Positions 35,125 through 43,278 of a stretch of 64,000 nt of DNA are shown piece by piece; position 1 is the stretch's first letter; every line of letters begins with the position of its first letter. The position numbers and the translations under genes are program-made. A model generated the notes under the pieces. It was not told the origin of the DNA. It made no database searches and saw only the letters and a list, made by a program, of their open reading frames with translations. The DNA is from Microbacterium sp. LWH11-1.2 (GTDB taxonomy: Bacteria > Actinomycetota > Actinomycetes > Actinomycetales > Microbacteriaceae): positions 3,100,001-3,164,000 of the forward strand of contig NZ_CP151636.1 in assembly GCF_038397745.1 (NCBI RefSeq), written 5' to 3'.

Positions 35125-36674
35125 ATCCGGAAGACGCCGAAGCGCGGTTCGGGCAGCGGACTGCGGGCGACGACGTCGAGGGCGAGGCCCAGGAGGTCAC
35201 GGGTCTGTGCCGGGTCGACGATGCCGTCGTCCCAGATGCGGGCGGTCGCGTAGTACGGCTCGCCCTGCTGCTCGTACTGCTCGCGGATCGGCGCCTCGAA
35301 CGACGCCCGGTCCTCGGGGGTCCATTCGTCGCCGCGTGCGGTGAGCTGGTCCTCCTTGACGGTCGCCAGGACGGAAGCCGCCTGTGCGCCGCCCATGACC
35401 GAGATGCGGCTGGCCGGCCACGTCCACAGGAAGCGCGGCGAGTAGGCGCGACCGCACATGGAGTAGTTGCCGGCACCGAAGGATCCGCCGATGATGACCG
35501 TGAGCTTGGGGACGCGGGTGCTGGCGACGGCGGTGACCATCTTGGCCCCGTCCTTCGCGATGCCGCCGGCCTCGGCATCCGATCCGACCATGAATCCGGT
35601 GATGTTCTGCAGGAAGAGCAGCGGGATGCCGCGCTGGTCGCACAGTTCGATGAAGTGCGCGCCCTTGAGTGCGGACTCGCTGAACAGCACGCCGTTGTTG
35701 GCGACGATCCCGATCGGATGCCCGTGCAGCCGGGCGAAGCCGGTCACCAGGGTCGTGCCGTACTCGGCCTTGAACTCGCGGAAGCTGTCGCCGTCGACCA
35801 GCCGGGAGATGACCTCGCGGACGTCGTACGCCGCGTTCACGTCGACGGGGACGACGTCGTAGAGGGAGGACAGCTCGGACGGCGGCCTGCTGTCGTGCAC
35901 CTCCCAGGCGGGTGCCTGCGACGGGGGCAGCGTGGCGACGATGTCACGAAGGATCTCGAGAGCGTGCTCGTCGTCCTCCGCGAGATGGTCGACGACGCCG
36001 CTGCGGCGGGCGTGCAGCTCCCCGCCGCCCAGCTCCTCCGCCGTCACGATCTCGCCGATCGCGGCCTTCACGAGGGGCGGACCGCCGAGGAAGATCGTGC
36101 CCTGACCGCGGACGATGACCGTCTCATCGCTCATCGCGGGGACGTAGGCGCCGCCTGCCGTGCAGGAGCCGAGGACGGCGGCGAGCTGCGGGATCCGCTC
36201 CGCGGACATCCGCGCCTGGTTGAAGAAGATCCGCCCGAAGTGCTCGCGGTCGGGGAACACCTCGTCCTGCTTCGGCAGGAATGCGCCGCCCGAATCGACG
36301 AGGTAGAGGCACGGCAGCCGGTTCTCGAGGGCGATCTCCTGGGCGCGGAGGTGCTTCTTCACCGTCAGGGGGAAGTACGTGCCGCCTTTGACCGTCGCGT
36401 CGTTGCAGACCACCATCACGTGACGGCCGTGGACGAGCCCGATCCCCGCGATGACGCCGGCGCCCGGCGCCTCTCCCCCGTACAGTCCGTCGGCCGCGAG
36501 CGGAGCGACCTCGAGGAACGGGCTGCCCTCGTCGAGGAGCCGCGCCACGCGGTCCCGCGGGAGCAGCTTCCCTCGCGCCAGATGACGTTCGCGCGAGGCC
36601 TCGGGGCCTCCGCGCGCCGCCGTCGCAAGGCGCTCCCGCAGCTCGTCGGCGAGCGACTCCTGGGTTGCCGGCAT
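35121..36674 (-). CDS. accD1: Acyl-CoA carboxylase beta subunit (methylcrotonyl-CoA carboxyltransferase type)
   Basis: 517-residue carboxyltransferase with two crotonase-like halves. Methylcrotonyl-CoA carboxylase hallmarks are [52 protein letters not shown] and [19 protein letters not shown]. First gene of the operon accD1-accA1-acyl-CoA dehydrogenase-MaoC-CitE, divergent from a TetR regulator. GAGGAGG lies 7 nt before the ATG. Forms 3-methylglutaconyl-CoA, used by the downstream hydratase. Confidence 0.93.
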   Translation of the reverse strand: MPATQESLADELRERLATAARGGPEASRERHLARGKLLPRDRVARLLDEGSPFLEVAPLAADGLYGGEAPGAGVIAGIGLVHGRHVMVVCNDATVKGGTYFPLTVKKHLRAQEIALENRLPCLYLVDSGGAFLPKQDEVFPDREHFGRIFFNQARMSAERIPQLAAVLGSCTAGGAYVPAMSDETVIVRGQGTIFLGGPPLVKAAIGEIVTAEELGGGELHARRSGVVDHLAEDDEHALEILRDIVATLPPSQAPAWEVHDSRPPSELSSLYDVVPVDVNAAYDVREVISRLVDGDSFREFKAEYGTTLVTGFARLHGHPIGIVANNGVLFSESALKGAHFIELCDQRGIPLLFLQNITGFMVGSDAEAGGIAKDGAKMVTAVASTRVPKLTVIIGGSFGAGNYSMCGRAYSPRFLWTWPASRISVMGGAQAASVLATVKEDQLTARGDEWTPEDRASFEAPIREQYEQQGEPYYATARIWDDGIVDPAQTRDLLGLALDVVARSPLPEPRFGVFRM

Positions 36675-36737
36675 CGTGATGTCCTCCTCGACCCACGTCG
36701 CGCCCGTCGATGACCCTGGCGCGGTGCATGCATTCTC

Positions 36738-36755
36738 GGTTAGTGTTCACTAACC
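36738..36755. promoter_or_regulatory. 18-bp palindromic operator between accD1 and the TetR gene
   Basis: GGTTAGTG-TT-CACTAACC, two perfect 8-bp arms around TT, in the 112-bp divergent gap. A weaker related site (GTTA...TAAC) follows at about 36767-36782 next to the regulator start. Size and position fit a TetR operator. Confidence 0.75.
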
Positions 36756-36786
36756 CGTTGATTCAGGTTAGCGAGGATTAACTGAG

Positions 36787-37398
36787 ATGACAAGCCCGGT
36801 CACCGCCCGAGACCGCGCCAAGGCCGAGCGCTCCGACGCGATCCTTCACGCCGCCGCTCGGCTCTTCGCCGAGCGCGGCTACACCGGCGTGAGCCTCGAG
36901 GACATCGGTGCCGCGGTCGGCGTGTCAGGACCGGCGGTCTATCGCCATTTCGCCGGCAAGCAGGCGCTGCTCGGGGCGGTCCTGGTGAAGGTCAGCCAGT
37001 ACCTGATCCACGGCGGCCAGCGGGTCGCGGACGGCGCGGAGACACCCGATGAGCGGATGCAGACGCTGATCCGCTTCCACGTGGACTTCGCGCTCGGGAA
37101 CGCCGAGGTGATCCAAGTGCAGGATCGCGATGTCGCCCACCTCTCCGAGACGGATCGGGCTGAGGTCCGACGACTCCAGCGCGCCTACATCGAACTCTGG
37201 ATGGACGTGCTGGAGCCGCTCCATCCCACCCGCGACGACTCCCCCGCTCACCGGGATGAACTCCGGCTCCGCGTGCAGGCCTGCTTCGGCCTGATCAACT
37301 CGACGCCGCACAGCACTCGTGCCGCCGCGCGGCGGCATGCCGCCACCGCGAGCGTTCTCGTCGCGATGGCGGATGCCGCTCTGCGAGCCGCTATCTGA
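36787..37398 (+). CDS. TetR-family regulator of the carboxylase operon
   Basis: 203-residue TetR repressor. The N-terminal HTH spans about residues 10-56, with the recognition helix in VSLEDIGAAVGVSGPAVYRHFAGK. The C-terminal ligand domain is variable, consistent with an acyl-CoA or related effector. Divergent from accD1 with an 18-bp palindrome between them, so it very likely controls that operon and itself. Its 3' end overlaps the convergent E2 gene by 8 bp. Confidence 0.88.
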   Translation: MTSPVTARDRAKAERSDAILHAAARLFAERGYTGVSLEDIGAAVGVSGPAVYRHFAGKQALLGAVLVKVSQYLIHGGQRVADGAETPDERMQTLIRFHVDFALGNAEVIQVQDRDVAHLSETDRAEVRRLQRAYIELWMDVLEPLHPTRDDSPAHRDELRLRVQACFGLINSTPHSTRAAARRHAATASVLVAMADAALRAAI

Positions 37399-38758
37399 AG
37401 AGCATCGCGCGGCCAGGCTCCTGCAGGACGTCAGCGACGTCCTTCAGGAATCGCGCACCCTCCGCCCCGTCGACCAGCCGGTGGTCGAACGAAAGGCTGA
37501 GCGTCATCATCTGACGCAGCGCGATCGCACCGCGGTACTCCCACGGCTGCCGGCGCACCGCACCGACGGCGAGGATGCCGGACTGACCCGGCGGGAGGAT
37601 GGGCGTACCCGCGTCGACGCCGAACACGCCGATGTTGGAGATCGAGAACGTGCCGCCGGCGAGCTCCGCGGGTGACGTCTTGCCCGCGCGTGCCGTCTCG
37701 GCGAGAGCCTTCAGCGCCCCCGCCAGTCCCGTGAGGCTCAGCTGATCCGCGTCGCGGATGTTCGGGACGATGAGGCCGCGATCCGTCGCTGCCGCGATGC
37801 CGAGGTCGACGAAGTTGTACTGGACGATCTCGCCCGCCGCCTCGTCCCAGCGCGAGTTGAGGCCCGGTGCACGGCCGAGCGCGAGGCAGACCGCCTTCGC
37901 GATGACCGCGAGCGGGCCGATGCGATGCTCGGCGAGAGACCGGTCTTCACGGAGACTCGACAGGAGGTCCATGGTCGCCGTCACGTCGACCGTGTGGAAG
38001 ACGGTGACGTGCGGCGCGGTGAAGGCGCTCTGCACCATGGCGGCCGCGGTGTGCTTGCGGACGCCGCGGATGGGGATGCGGGTCTCGCGCTCCTCGTGCT
38101 GCGCCGTCGCGAACAGCGCGGCGGGCGTGGCAGGCGCGGCATCGACGGGCGACGCTGTCGCGGTGGTCGGGGCGGGGACTGCTCCGACACGCTCGGCGTA
38201 GGCGTCGACATCGTTGCGGGTGATCAGCCGATCCCCCACCTCTGCCGCGACCAGGACCAGATCGATGCCGAGACGCTTGGCGTGCGCACGGACAGGCGGC
38301 GTGGACCGAGGGCGCTCGATCACCGTGCGGGGGCTCGCCGTGGGTGTGGCGTCATGTGGCGCCGCCTCGAGGACGGCGGTGTCCGAGACCGCCGCAACTG
38401 CGCTCGCGCGACGCGCGCGACGAGCAGGACGGCCCGCCGTCGTCGGCGTCGCGCCGTAGCCGACGAGGTTCGGCTGCGCCTTCTCCCCCGGGTCGTCCGT
38501 CGGGATCGGGTCTTCCTCGCCCTCCACGTCGAAGGCGATCAGCGGGGCGCCGACGGCGACGGTCTCTCCCGCCTCCGCGTGCAGCGTCGAGACGGTCCCC
38601 TCGTAGGGCGATGGCAGCTCGACCACGGCCTTCGCGGTCTCGACCTCTGCGAGAGTCTGATTCAGAGCGACCACGTCTCCCGGCGCGACGAGCCACTGCA
38701 CGACCTCTGCCTCGGTGAGACCTTCACCGAGGTCCGGCAGGCGGAACTCCGCATTCAT
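37391..38758 (-). CDS. bkdC: Branched-chain 2-oxoacid dehydrogenase E2 (dihydrolipoyl acyltransferase)
   Basis: 455 residues: lipoyl domain 1-78 with the lipoylated Lys43 in EVETAKAVVEL, an Ala/Pro/Thr linker, a peripheral subunit-binding domain near 150-190 (PPVRAHAKRLGIDL), a second linker, and the catalytic domain ending in SFDHRLVDGAEG (His426, Asp430). Core of the BCKDH complex, transferring acyl groups to CoA. E1 subunits are encoded immediately upstream with a 4-bp overlap; no E3 gene is in the window. Confidence 0.92.
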   Translation of the reverse strand: MNAEFRLPDLGEGLTEAEVVQWLVAPGDVVALNQTLAEVETAKAVVELPSPYEGTVSTLHAEAGETVAVGAPLIAFDVEGEEDPIPTDDPGEKAQPNLVGYGATPTTAGRPARRARRASAVAAVSDTAVLEAAPHDATPTASPRTVIERPRSTPPVRAHAKRLGIDLVLVAAEVGDRLITRNDVDAYAERVGAVPAPTTATASPVDAAPATPAALFATAQHEERETRIPIRGVRKHTAAAMVQSAFTAPHVTVFHTVDVTATMDLLSSLREDRSLAEHRIGPLAVIAKAVCLALGRAPGLNSRWDEAAGEIVQYNFVDLGIAAATDRGLIVPNIRDADQLSLTGLAGALKALAETARAGKTSPAELAGGTFSISNIGVFGVDAGTPILPPGQSGILAVGAVRRQPWEYRGAIALRQMMTLSLSFDHRLVDGAEGARFLKDVADVLQEPGRAMLFR

Positions 38759-39765
38759 GCGTCTGCTCCCGTCAGGCTGTTGGGTCGGTCCAGCACGCGA
38801 TCCACCGCGTCGAGGAGCCGATCGAGATCCGGCAGGTGGTACTTCTCGAGCTTCGCGGGCGGATAGGGGATGTCGTGCCCGGTGACGCGCAGAGGCGCGG
38901 ACTCGAGGTATTCGAAGCAGCGCTCGGTGATGCTGGCGATCACCTCGGCGGCGACCCCCGCTTCGCGCGAGGCCTCGTGTGCGACCACGACCCGTCCGGT
39001 CTTGCGCACCGACGCGGCGACCGAGTCGTAGTCGATCGGAGACAGCGAGCGCAGGTCGATGACCTCGAGCGAGATCCCCTCGTCCTCGGCGGCGTCGGCC
39101 GCCTGGAGGGCCGTGGACACCATGGCCCCGTATGTGATGAGCGTGGCATCGGTACCGGTCCGCATGACACGGGCGAGCCCCATCGGCGACGCATCGGCGA
39201 GAGGCGCCGCGAGGTCGACCTCGCCCTTGTGGTGGTACAGCCGCTTGGGTTCGAAGAAGATCACGGGGTCATCGCTGGCGATGGCCTGACGCAGGCTGCG
39301 GTAGGCGTCCTCCGGGTTGGAGACGGCGACGACGCGGAGCCCGGCGGTGTGCACGAAATACGCCTCCGGCGATTCCGAGTGGTGCTCGGCCGCGCCGATC
39401 CCGCCCGCCCACGGGATCCGGATGGTGATCGGCATCTTCGCACGGCCCTGCGTGCGGTAGTGGAGCTTCGCGACCTGCGCGACGATCTGGTCGAACGCCG
39501 GGTACACGAAGCCGTCGAACTGGATCTCGACGACCGGACGGTAGCCGCGGAACGCGAGCCCGACGGCCATGCCGACGATGCCCGACTCCGCGAGCGGTGT
39601 GTCGACCACGCGGGAGGCGCCGAACTCGTCCAGCAGTCCGTCGGTGATGCGGAACACGCCGCCGAGCTTGCCGATGTCCTCGCCCAGGAGGACCACCTTC
39701 TCGTCGTCGCGCATGGCCTGGCGGAGTCCTGCTCCGAGGGCCTTGCCGAGGGTCATCTCCGTCAT
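38755..39765 (-). CDS. bkdB: Branched-chain 2-oxoacid dehydrogenase E1 beta subunit
   Basis: 336-residue transketolase-like beta subunit: LLGEDIGKLGGVFRIT, TPLAESGIVGMAVGLAFRGYRPV and IRIPWAGGIGAAEHHSES near the TPP site, with the C-terminal transketolase domain at VVVAHEASREAGVAAEV. Pairs with the E1 alpha subunit in decarboxylating 2-oxoacids from leucine, valine and isoleucine. ATG 39765 is chosen because GAGG lies 7 nt upstream, inside the end of the E1 alpha gene; an in-frame GTG lies 6 bp upstream. Confidence 0.92.
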   Translation of the reverse strand: MTEMTLGKALGAGLRQAMRDDEKVVLLGEDIGKLGGVFRITDGLLDEFGASRVVDTPLAESGIVGMAVGLAFRGYRPVVEIQFDGFVYPAFDQIVAQVAKLHYRTQGRAKMPITIRIPWAGGIGAAEHHSESPEAYFVHTAGLRVVAVSNPEDAYRSLRQAIASDDPVIFFEPKRLYHHKGEVDLAAPLADASPMGLARVMRTGTDATLITYGAMVSTALQAADAAEDEGISLEVIDLRSLSPIDYDSVAASVRKTGRVVVAHEASREAGVAAEVIASITERCFEYLESAPLRVTGHDIPYPPAKLEKYHLPDLDRLLDAVDRVLDRPNSLTGADA

Positions 39766-39767
39766 GG

Positions 39768-40886
39768 TCACGCCTCGACTTCGAACGACGCGAGGTACGC
39801 GGCGTACTCGTCGCGCTGGCGCTCGAGTCCGGTGTGGGGCTCGGCGTACACGCCGTCGAACACGGCGAGCGGCGGCCGGGTGACCATGCCGAGGCACGCG
39901 GCGCGCATGTCCTTGGCGACCGCGTCGGCGGCGGCCTGGGTCTCGGCGACGTGGGTGTCGGCGAGTTCGCCGGCGTTTCGCAGATGCTGCTCGAGGCGTG
40001 CGATGGGATCGCGGCGGCGCCAGGATTCCAGTTCCGCGTCGTCACGGTAGCGCGTGGGGTCGTCCGCGGTCGTGTGCGGGCCCATCCGATAGGTCACGGC
40101 CTCGATGTACGCAGGCCCCTTGCCGGAGCGCGCGTGGTCGAGCGCCCAGCGCATCGCGGCCATGCACGCGAGCACGTCGTTGCCGTCGACGCGCAGGCTC
40201 GGGATGCCGAAGCCCGGCGCACGTCCCGCGATCGGGAACTGGGACTGCACCGCCACCGGCTCGGAGATCGCCCAGTGGTTGTTCTGGCAGACGAAGACGA
40301 CGGGCGCCTGGTACGAGGAGGCGAAGATCATCGCCTCATTGACGTCTCCCTGGCTCGTCGCGCCGTCGCCGAAGTACGTCACGGCGACCTCGTCCGCACC
40401 CTCGTGACGGATGCCCAGGGCGTAGCCCACGGCGTGCAGCGTCTGCGCACCGATGATGATCTGCAACGGAGCGACGCGAAGAGCCTCCGGATCGTGTCCC
40501 GCGCCCTCCTCGCCGCGCCACATGCGCACGTAGTCGCCGGGCTGCGCCCCGCGGGCGTAGATGACGCCGGTCTCGCGGTAGCTGGGGAAGACGTAGTCCT
40601 GCGGGGCCAGGGCCCGCGCTGTGCCGATCTGCGTCGCCTCCTGCCCCTGGCACGGGGCCCAGAGACCGAGCTGCCCCTGGCGCTGGAGGGCGACGCCCTC
40701 CGCGTCGATGCGCCGGAGGATCACCATGTCACGATGCAGGGCGCGCAGCTGCTCGGCATCCACGTCGGCCACGAAGGCGTCCAGTCGGGGGTTCGCGATG
40801 CGCGATCCGTCCGGAGCCAGGATGCGCTCGGAGAGCTCCAGATCCTGGGCGGTGTCAGCGATGGGCGTGATCTGCGGTGACATCAT
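39768..40886 (-). CDS. bkdA: Branched-chain 2-oxoacid dehydrogenase E1 alpha subunit
   Basis: 372-residue TPP-binding subunit: PSYRETGVIYARG and the TPP motif GDGATSQGDVNEAMIFAS...QNNHWAIS, with the branched-chain-type RMGPHTTADDPTRYR loop holding conserved phosphoryl-loop residues. First gene of the bkd operon, GGAGG just upstream of two consecutive ATGs. Divergent from an Lrp/AsnC gene across a region rich in inverted repeats. Confidence 0.93.
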   Translation of the reverse strand: MMSPQITPIADTAQDLELSERILAPDGSRIANPRLDAFVADVDAEQLRALHRDMVILRRIDAEGVALQRQGQLGLWAPCQGQEATQIGTARALAPQDYVFPSYRETGVIYARGAQPGDYVRMWRGEEGAGHDPEALRVAPLQIIIGAQTLHAVGYALGIRHEGADEVAVTYFGDGATSQGDVNEAMIFASSYQAPVVFVCQNNHWAISEPVAVQSQFPIAGRAPGFGIPSLRVDGNDVLACMAAMRWALDHARSGKGPAYIEAVTYRMGPHTTADDPTRYRDDAELESWRRRDPIARLEQHLRNAGELADTHVAETQAAADAVAKDMRAACLGMVTRPPLAVFDGVYAEPHTGLERQRDEYAAYLASFEVEA

Positions 40887-40980
40887 CGTCCTCCAAGTCC
40901 TCAGCGGCCCTCGTGGGGTGCTCGCGGTGGCACCGGCGACATCACCGGCCTGCTCTGAGGCTACGTCCGCTCAACACCTC

Positions 40981-41018
40981 GCTCAAGCAATTGCAATGTG
41001 CTTGAGCATGTTGCTCAA
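40981..41018. promoter_or_regulatory. Overlapping inverted repeats, putative Lrp/AsnC operator
   Basis: Two nested palindromes: GCTCAAGCA-N9-TGCTTGAGC (40981-41007), with ATTGCAAT in its centre, and TTGAGCA-TGT-TGCTCAA (41002-41018). They lie in the bkdA-lrp divergent gap and reach the expected -35 region of the regulator gene. Repeated TTGAGC half-sites fit multimeric Lrp binding. Confidence 0.7.
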
Positions 41019-41039
41019 TTTCGGCGATCCGCGTCCTGC

Positions 41040-41045
41040 TAAGGT
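41040..41045 (+). promoter_or_regulatory. -10 element (TAAGGT) of the Lrp/AsnC gene
   Basis: TAAGGT 8 nt before the ATG at 41054; leaderless or near-leaderless transcript predicted. Confidence 0.4.
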
Positions 41046-41053
41046 TTGGCACT

Positions 41054-41527
41054 ATGTCTGGACTGGACCGCATCGATCTCGAACTCCTCGCCGCTCTGGC
41101 GGCCGATCCGCGCATCACGGTCGTCGCGCTCGCAGAGAACCTCAAGCTCTCGCGCAACACGATCCAGGCCCGGATGGCACGCCTCGAGCAGACGGGGGTC
41201 TTCCTCTCGTACGAGCGATCCTTCTCCCCCGATGTGCTCGGCTTCCCGCTGCAGGCGTTCGTCAACATCGGCGTCCGGCAGCCCGAGCTGCCTCGGATCA
41301 TCAACGAGCTCGCGCGCATCCCCGAGATCGTCCAGGCTCACGGGCTGAGCGGTTCGATCGATCTTCTCGCTCGCGTCGCCTGCCGTGACGCCAGGCACCT
41401 GTTCGACACCGACGCCCGGATCCTGTCGATCGAAGGCGTCGAGAGGACCGAGACCTCGCTCGCGATGGGCGAGGTGATCCCGTTCCGGGTCGCCGGACTC
41501 ATCGGCCTCGCGAGACGGGAATCCTGA
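41054..41527 (+). CDS. Lrp/AsnC-family regulator (BkdR-like)
   Basis: 157-residue feast/famine regulator. The N-terminal HTH is LLAALAADPRITVVALAENLKLSRNTIQARMARLE; a RAM (Lrp ligand) domain follows with AHGLSGSIDLLARVACRD. Divergent from bkdABC, so branched-chain amino acid or 2-oxoacid control of that operon is likely, as with BkdR in other bacteria. The 3' end overlaps the convergent alpha/beta hydrolase gene by 29 bp. Confidence 0.9.
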   Translation: MSGLDRIDLELLAALAADPRITVVALAENLKLSRNTIQARMARLEQTGVFLSYERSFSPDVLGFPLQAFVNIGVRQPELPRIINELARIPEIVQAHGLSGSIDLLARVACRDARHLFDTDARILSIEGVERTETSLAMGEVIPFRVAGLIGLARRES

Positions 41528-42398
41528 GGAACCGACGAACCGCCCCGGCGGCCTCCGCCGGCGTCTCGTAGTGGATGAGATGCCCGACGTGGGCGATCTC
41601 CACCAGTGTGGCGTCGTCGAAGAGCGCGGCGAGCGTCCGCTCGGCCTCGATGGGGGTGATGTCGTCGCGCTCGGCGGCCACGAGGAGCGTCGGGACGTCG
41701 ATGTCCGAGGCGAACTCCCGGACGTCGTGCGACACGCTCGCGACGAAGGCGTCGCGCAGCACGTCCCGATCGAAGAACCGTGAGAAGTACGTGTCGTGCT
41801 GGTCGTGGATGAAGCGTCGGAGCGATGCGTCCTTCGTCTTCGCCATCGTGATGCTCATCACCCGCACGATGACCCGGTTCCGCAGCAGCGCCGTCCCGAG
41901 CCGCTCCGGTAGACGCGCCCCGAGTGCGTAGTACAGCACAGCCAGCCGCGTCATGAGTCCCTTGGGCCCCTCCAGCGCGGGGGCGCCGATCGGGTTGAGC
42001 AGGATCATCCGCGGCGTCGCGAGGCCGCCGGCGACCGCGGCGGCCGTGACGATCGACCCGAAGGAGTGGCCGAGGATGACGGCTCCCGGCGCGACGGCGG
42101 CGGTGAAGTCGGTGAGCCAGGCCGCGTACTCGTCGAGGTCGTGCGTGCGTCCGGGAAGGGGCGCCGACTCGCCGAACCCCGGAAGATCCGGCGCGATCAC
42201 CCTGACCTCGGGGAGGTAGGCGAGCACGGGCTCGAGGCCGTGATGCTCACCCCGGAAGCCGTGCACCGCCACGACCGTGGTCTCGGCGTCCGTCGGTCCG
42301 TACTCCCAGTACGCGGTGACGCCGCCGCGAACGGGGACCTCGTGCCGCTGCACCGGCAGTCGGCGGAGTCGGTCGGCGTAGGGAGAAGGCACCGTCAT
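41499..42398 (-). CDS. Alpha/beta hydrolase
   Basis: 299-residue alpha/beta hydrolase: oxyanion loop VAVHGFRGEHHG, nucleophile elbow GHSFGS (Ser), acid near AAERDDITP and the catalytic His in HVGHLIHYETP. A cap insertion lies between about residues 150 and 220. Substrate unknown. TAGACT lies 6 nt before the ATG, indicating a leaderless transcript. The 3' end overlaps the Lrp/AsnC gene on the other strand. Confidence 0.87.
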   Translation of the reverse strand: MTVPSPYADRLRRLPVQRHEVPVRGGVTAYWEYGPTDAETTVVAVHGFRGEHHGLEPVLAYLPEVRVIAPDLPGFGESAPLPGRTHDLDEYAAWLTDFTAAVAPGAVILGHSFGSIVTAAAVAGGLATPRMILLNPIGAPALEGPKGLMTRLAVLYYALGARLPERLGTALLRNRVIVRVMSITMAKTKDASLRRFIHDQHDTYFSRFFDRDVLRDAFVASVSHDVREFASDIDVPTLLVAAERDDITPIEAERTLAALFDDATLVEIAHVGHLIHYETPAEAAGAVRRFLRIPVSRGR

Positions 42399-42404
42399 GC
42401 TCCG

Positions 42405-42410
42405 AGTCTA
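42405..42410 (-). promoter_or_regulatory. -10 element (TAGACT) of the alpha/beta hydrolase gene
   Basis: TAGACT with a 6-nt spacer to the ATG at 42398. Confidence 0.5.
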
Positions 42411-42452
42411 CGAGCCGCAGTGCGCCTTCTCCTGAATGTCCGACGGCGGCTC

Positions 42453-42458
42453 TACGGT
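42453..42458 (+). promoter_or_regulatory. -10 element (TACGGT) of the exonuclease gene
   Basis: TACGGT with a 6-nt spacer to the ATG at 42465. Confidence 0.4.
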
Positions 42459-42464
42459 GAGGGC

Positions 42465-43190
42465 ATGTCACCCGGTCCTGCGCTTCCCGCCTGGCTCACC
42501 CGCGTCGCGGTGTTCGACCTCGAGACGACCGGCATCGACGTCGCTTCCGACCGTGTGGTCAGCGCGCACGTGGGGGTCCTCGACGCCGAGGGCCGTCAGA
42601 TCGCGGCGCGCACCTGGCTCGCCGATCCCGGCATCGCGATCCCGGACGGCGCGACGGCGGTGCACGGCATCACGACCGGATACGCGCGCGAGCACGGTCG
42701 GCCGGCGCCCGAGGTGATCGCCGAGGTCACGGCCGCCCTGCGTTCCCTCCTCGGGCAGGGGGTTCCTGTCGTCGCCTACAACGCCGCCTACGACTTCTCC
42801 CTGCTCGCCCACGAAGCCACCAGGCACGGGATCGAGCCGCTCGTCGACCCCGCCCCCGTCATCGATCCGTTCGTCATCGACAAGGCCTACGACCGCTACC
42901 GCCGCGGCAAGCGAACCCTCGAGGTCGTCGCCGAGCACTACGCGGTCCCTCTCGACGATGCACATGAGGCGTCGGCCGACGCGATCGCCGCCGGCCGCGT
43001 GCCTCAGGCGCTGGCACGCCAGTTCTCCCTCCCTCCGACGCTCACCGAGCTCCACACCCGTCAGATCGGCTGGGCTCGGTCGCAGGCTGCAAGCCTGACG
43101 GAGTACTTCATCAGCGTCGGGCGCCTCGAGCCGGAACAGCACCTCGACGGCGCCTGGCCCGTGCGCACGTCGCCGCCCACGACGGACTGA
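42465..43190 (+). CDS. DnaQ-like 3'-5' exonuclease domain protein
   Basis: 241-residue DEDDh exonuclease: Exo I VFDLETTGID (Asp18, Glu20), Exo II AYNAAYDFSLL, Exo III HEASADAIAAG with the DEDDh His/Asp. Resembles DNA polymerase III epsilon but without a polymerase-binding tail of the usual sort; the C-terminus contains TLTELHTRQIGWARSQAASLTEYF, common in stand-alone actinobacterial exonucleases. DNA or RNA substrate cannot be told. A -10 TACGGT lies 6 nt before the ATG. Confidence 0.87.
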   Translation: MSPGPALPAWLTRVAVFDLETTGIDVASDRVVSAHVGVLDAEGRQIAARTWLADPGIAIPDGATAVHGITTGYAREHGRPAPEVIAEVTAALRSLLGQGVPVVAYNAAYDFSLLAHEATRHGIEPLVDPAPVIDPFVIDKAYDRYRRGKRTLEVVAEHYAVPLDDAHEASADAIAAGRVPQALARQFSLPPTLTELHTRQIGWARSQAASLTEYFISVGRLEPEQHLDGAWPVRTSPPTTD

Positions 43191-43278
43191 CCGCCGGCCG
43201 CGACTTCTCTCGACGCCGTCGATTCGACTACTCTCCACAATGGCGCCCATGTCGTGCAGTGCGAGGAGGAAGCAGGCG

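Noticed and set aside
43240..43278. ATG at 43240 as start of the AraC-type regulator
   Set aside because: The extra 13 residues are not domain-like, and GAGGAGGA before ATG 43279 fits better; 43240 is more likely the transcription start.
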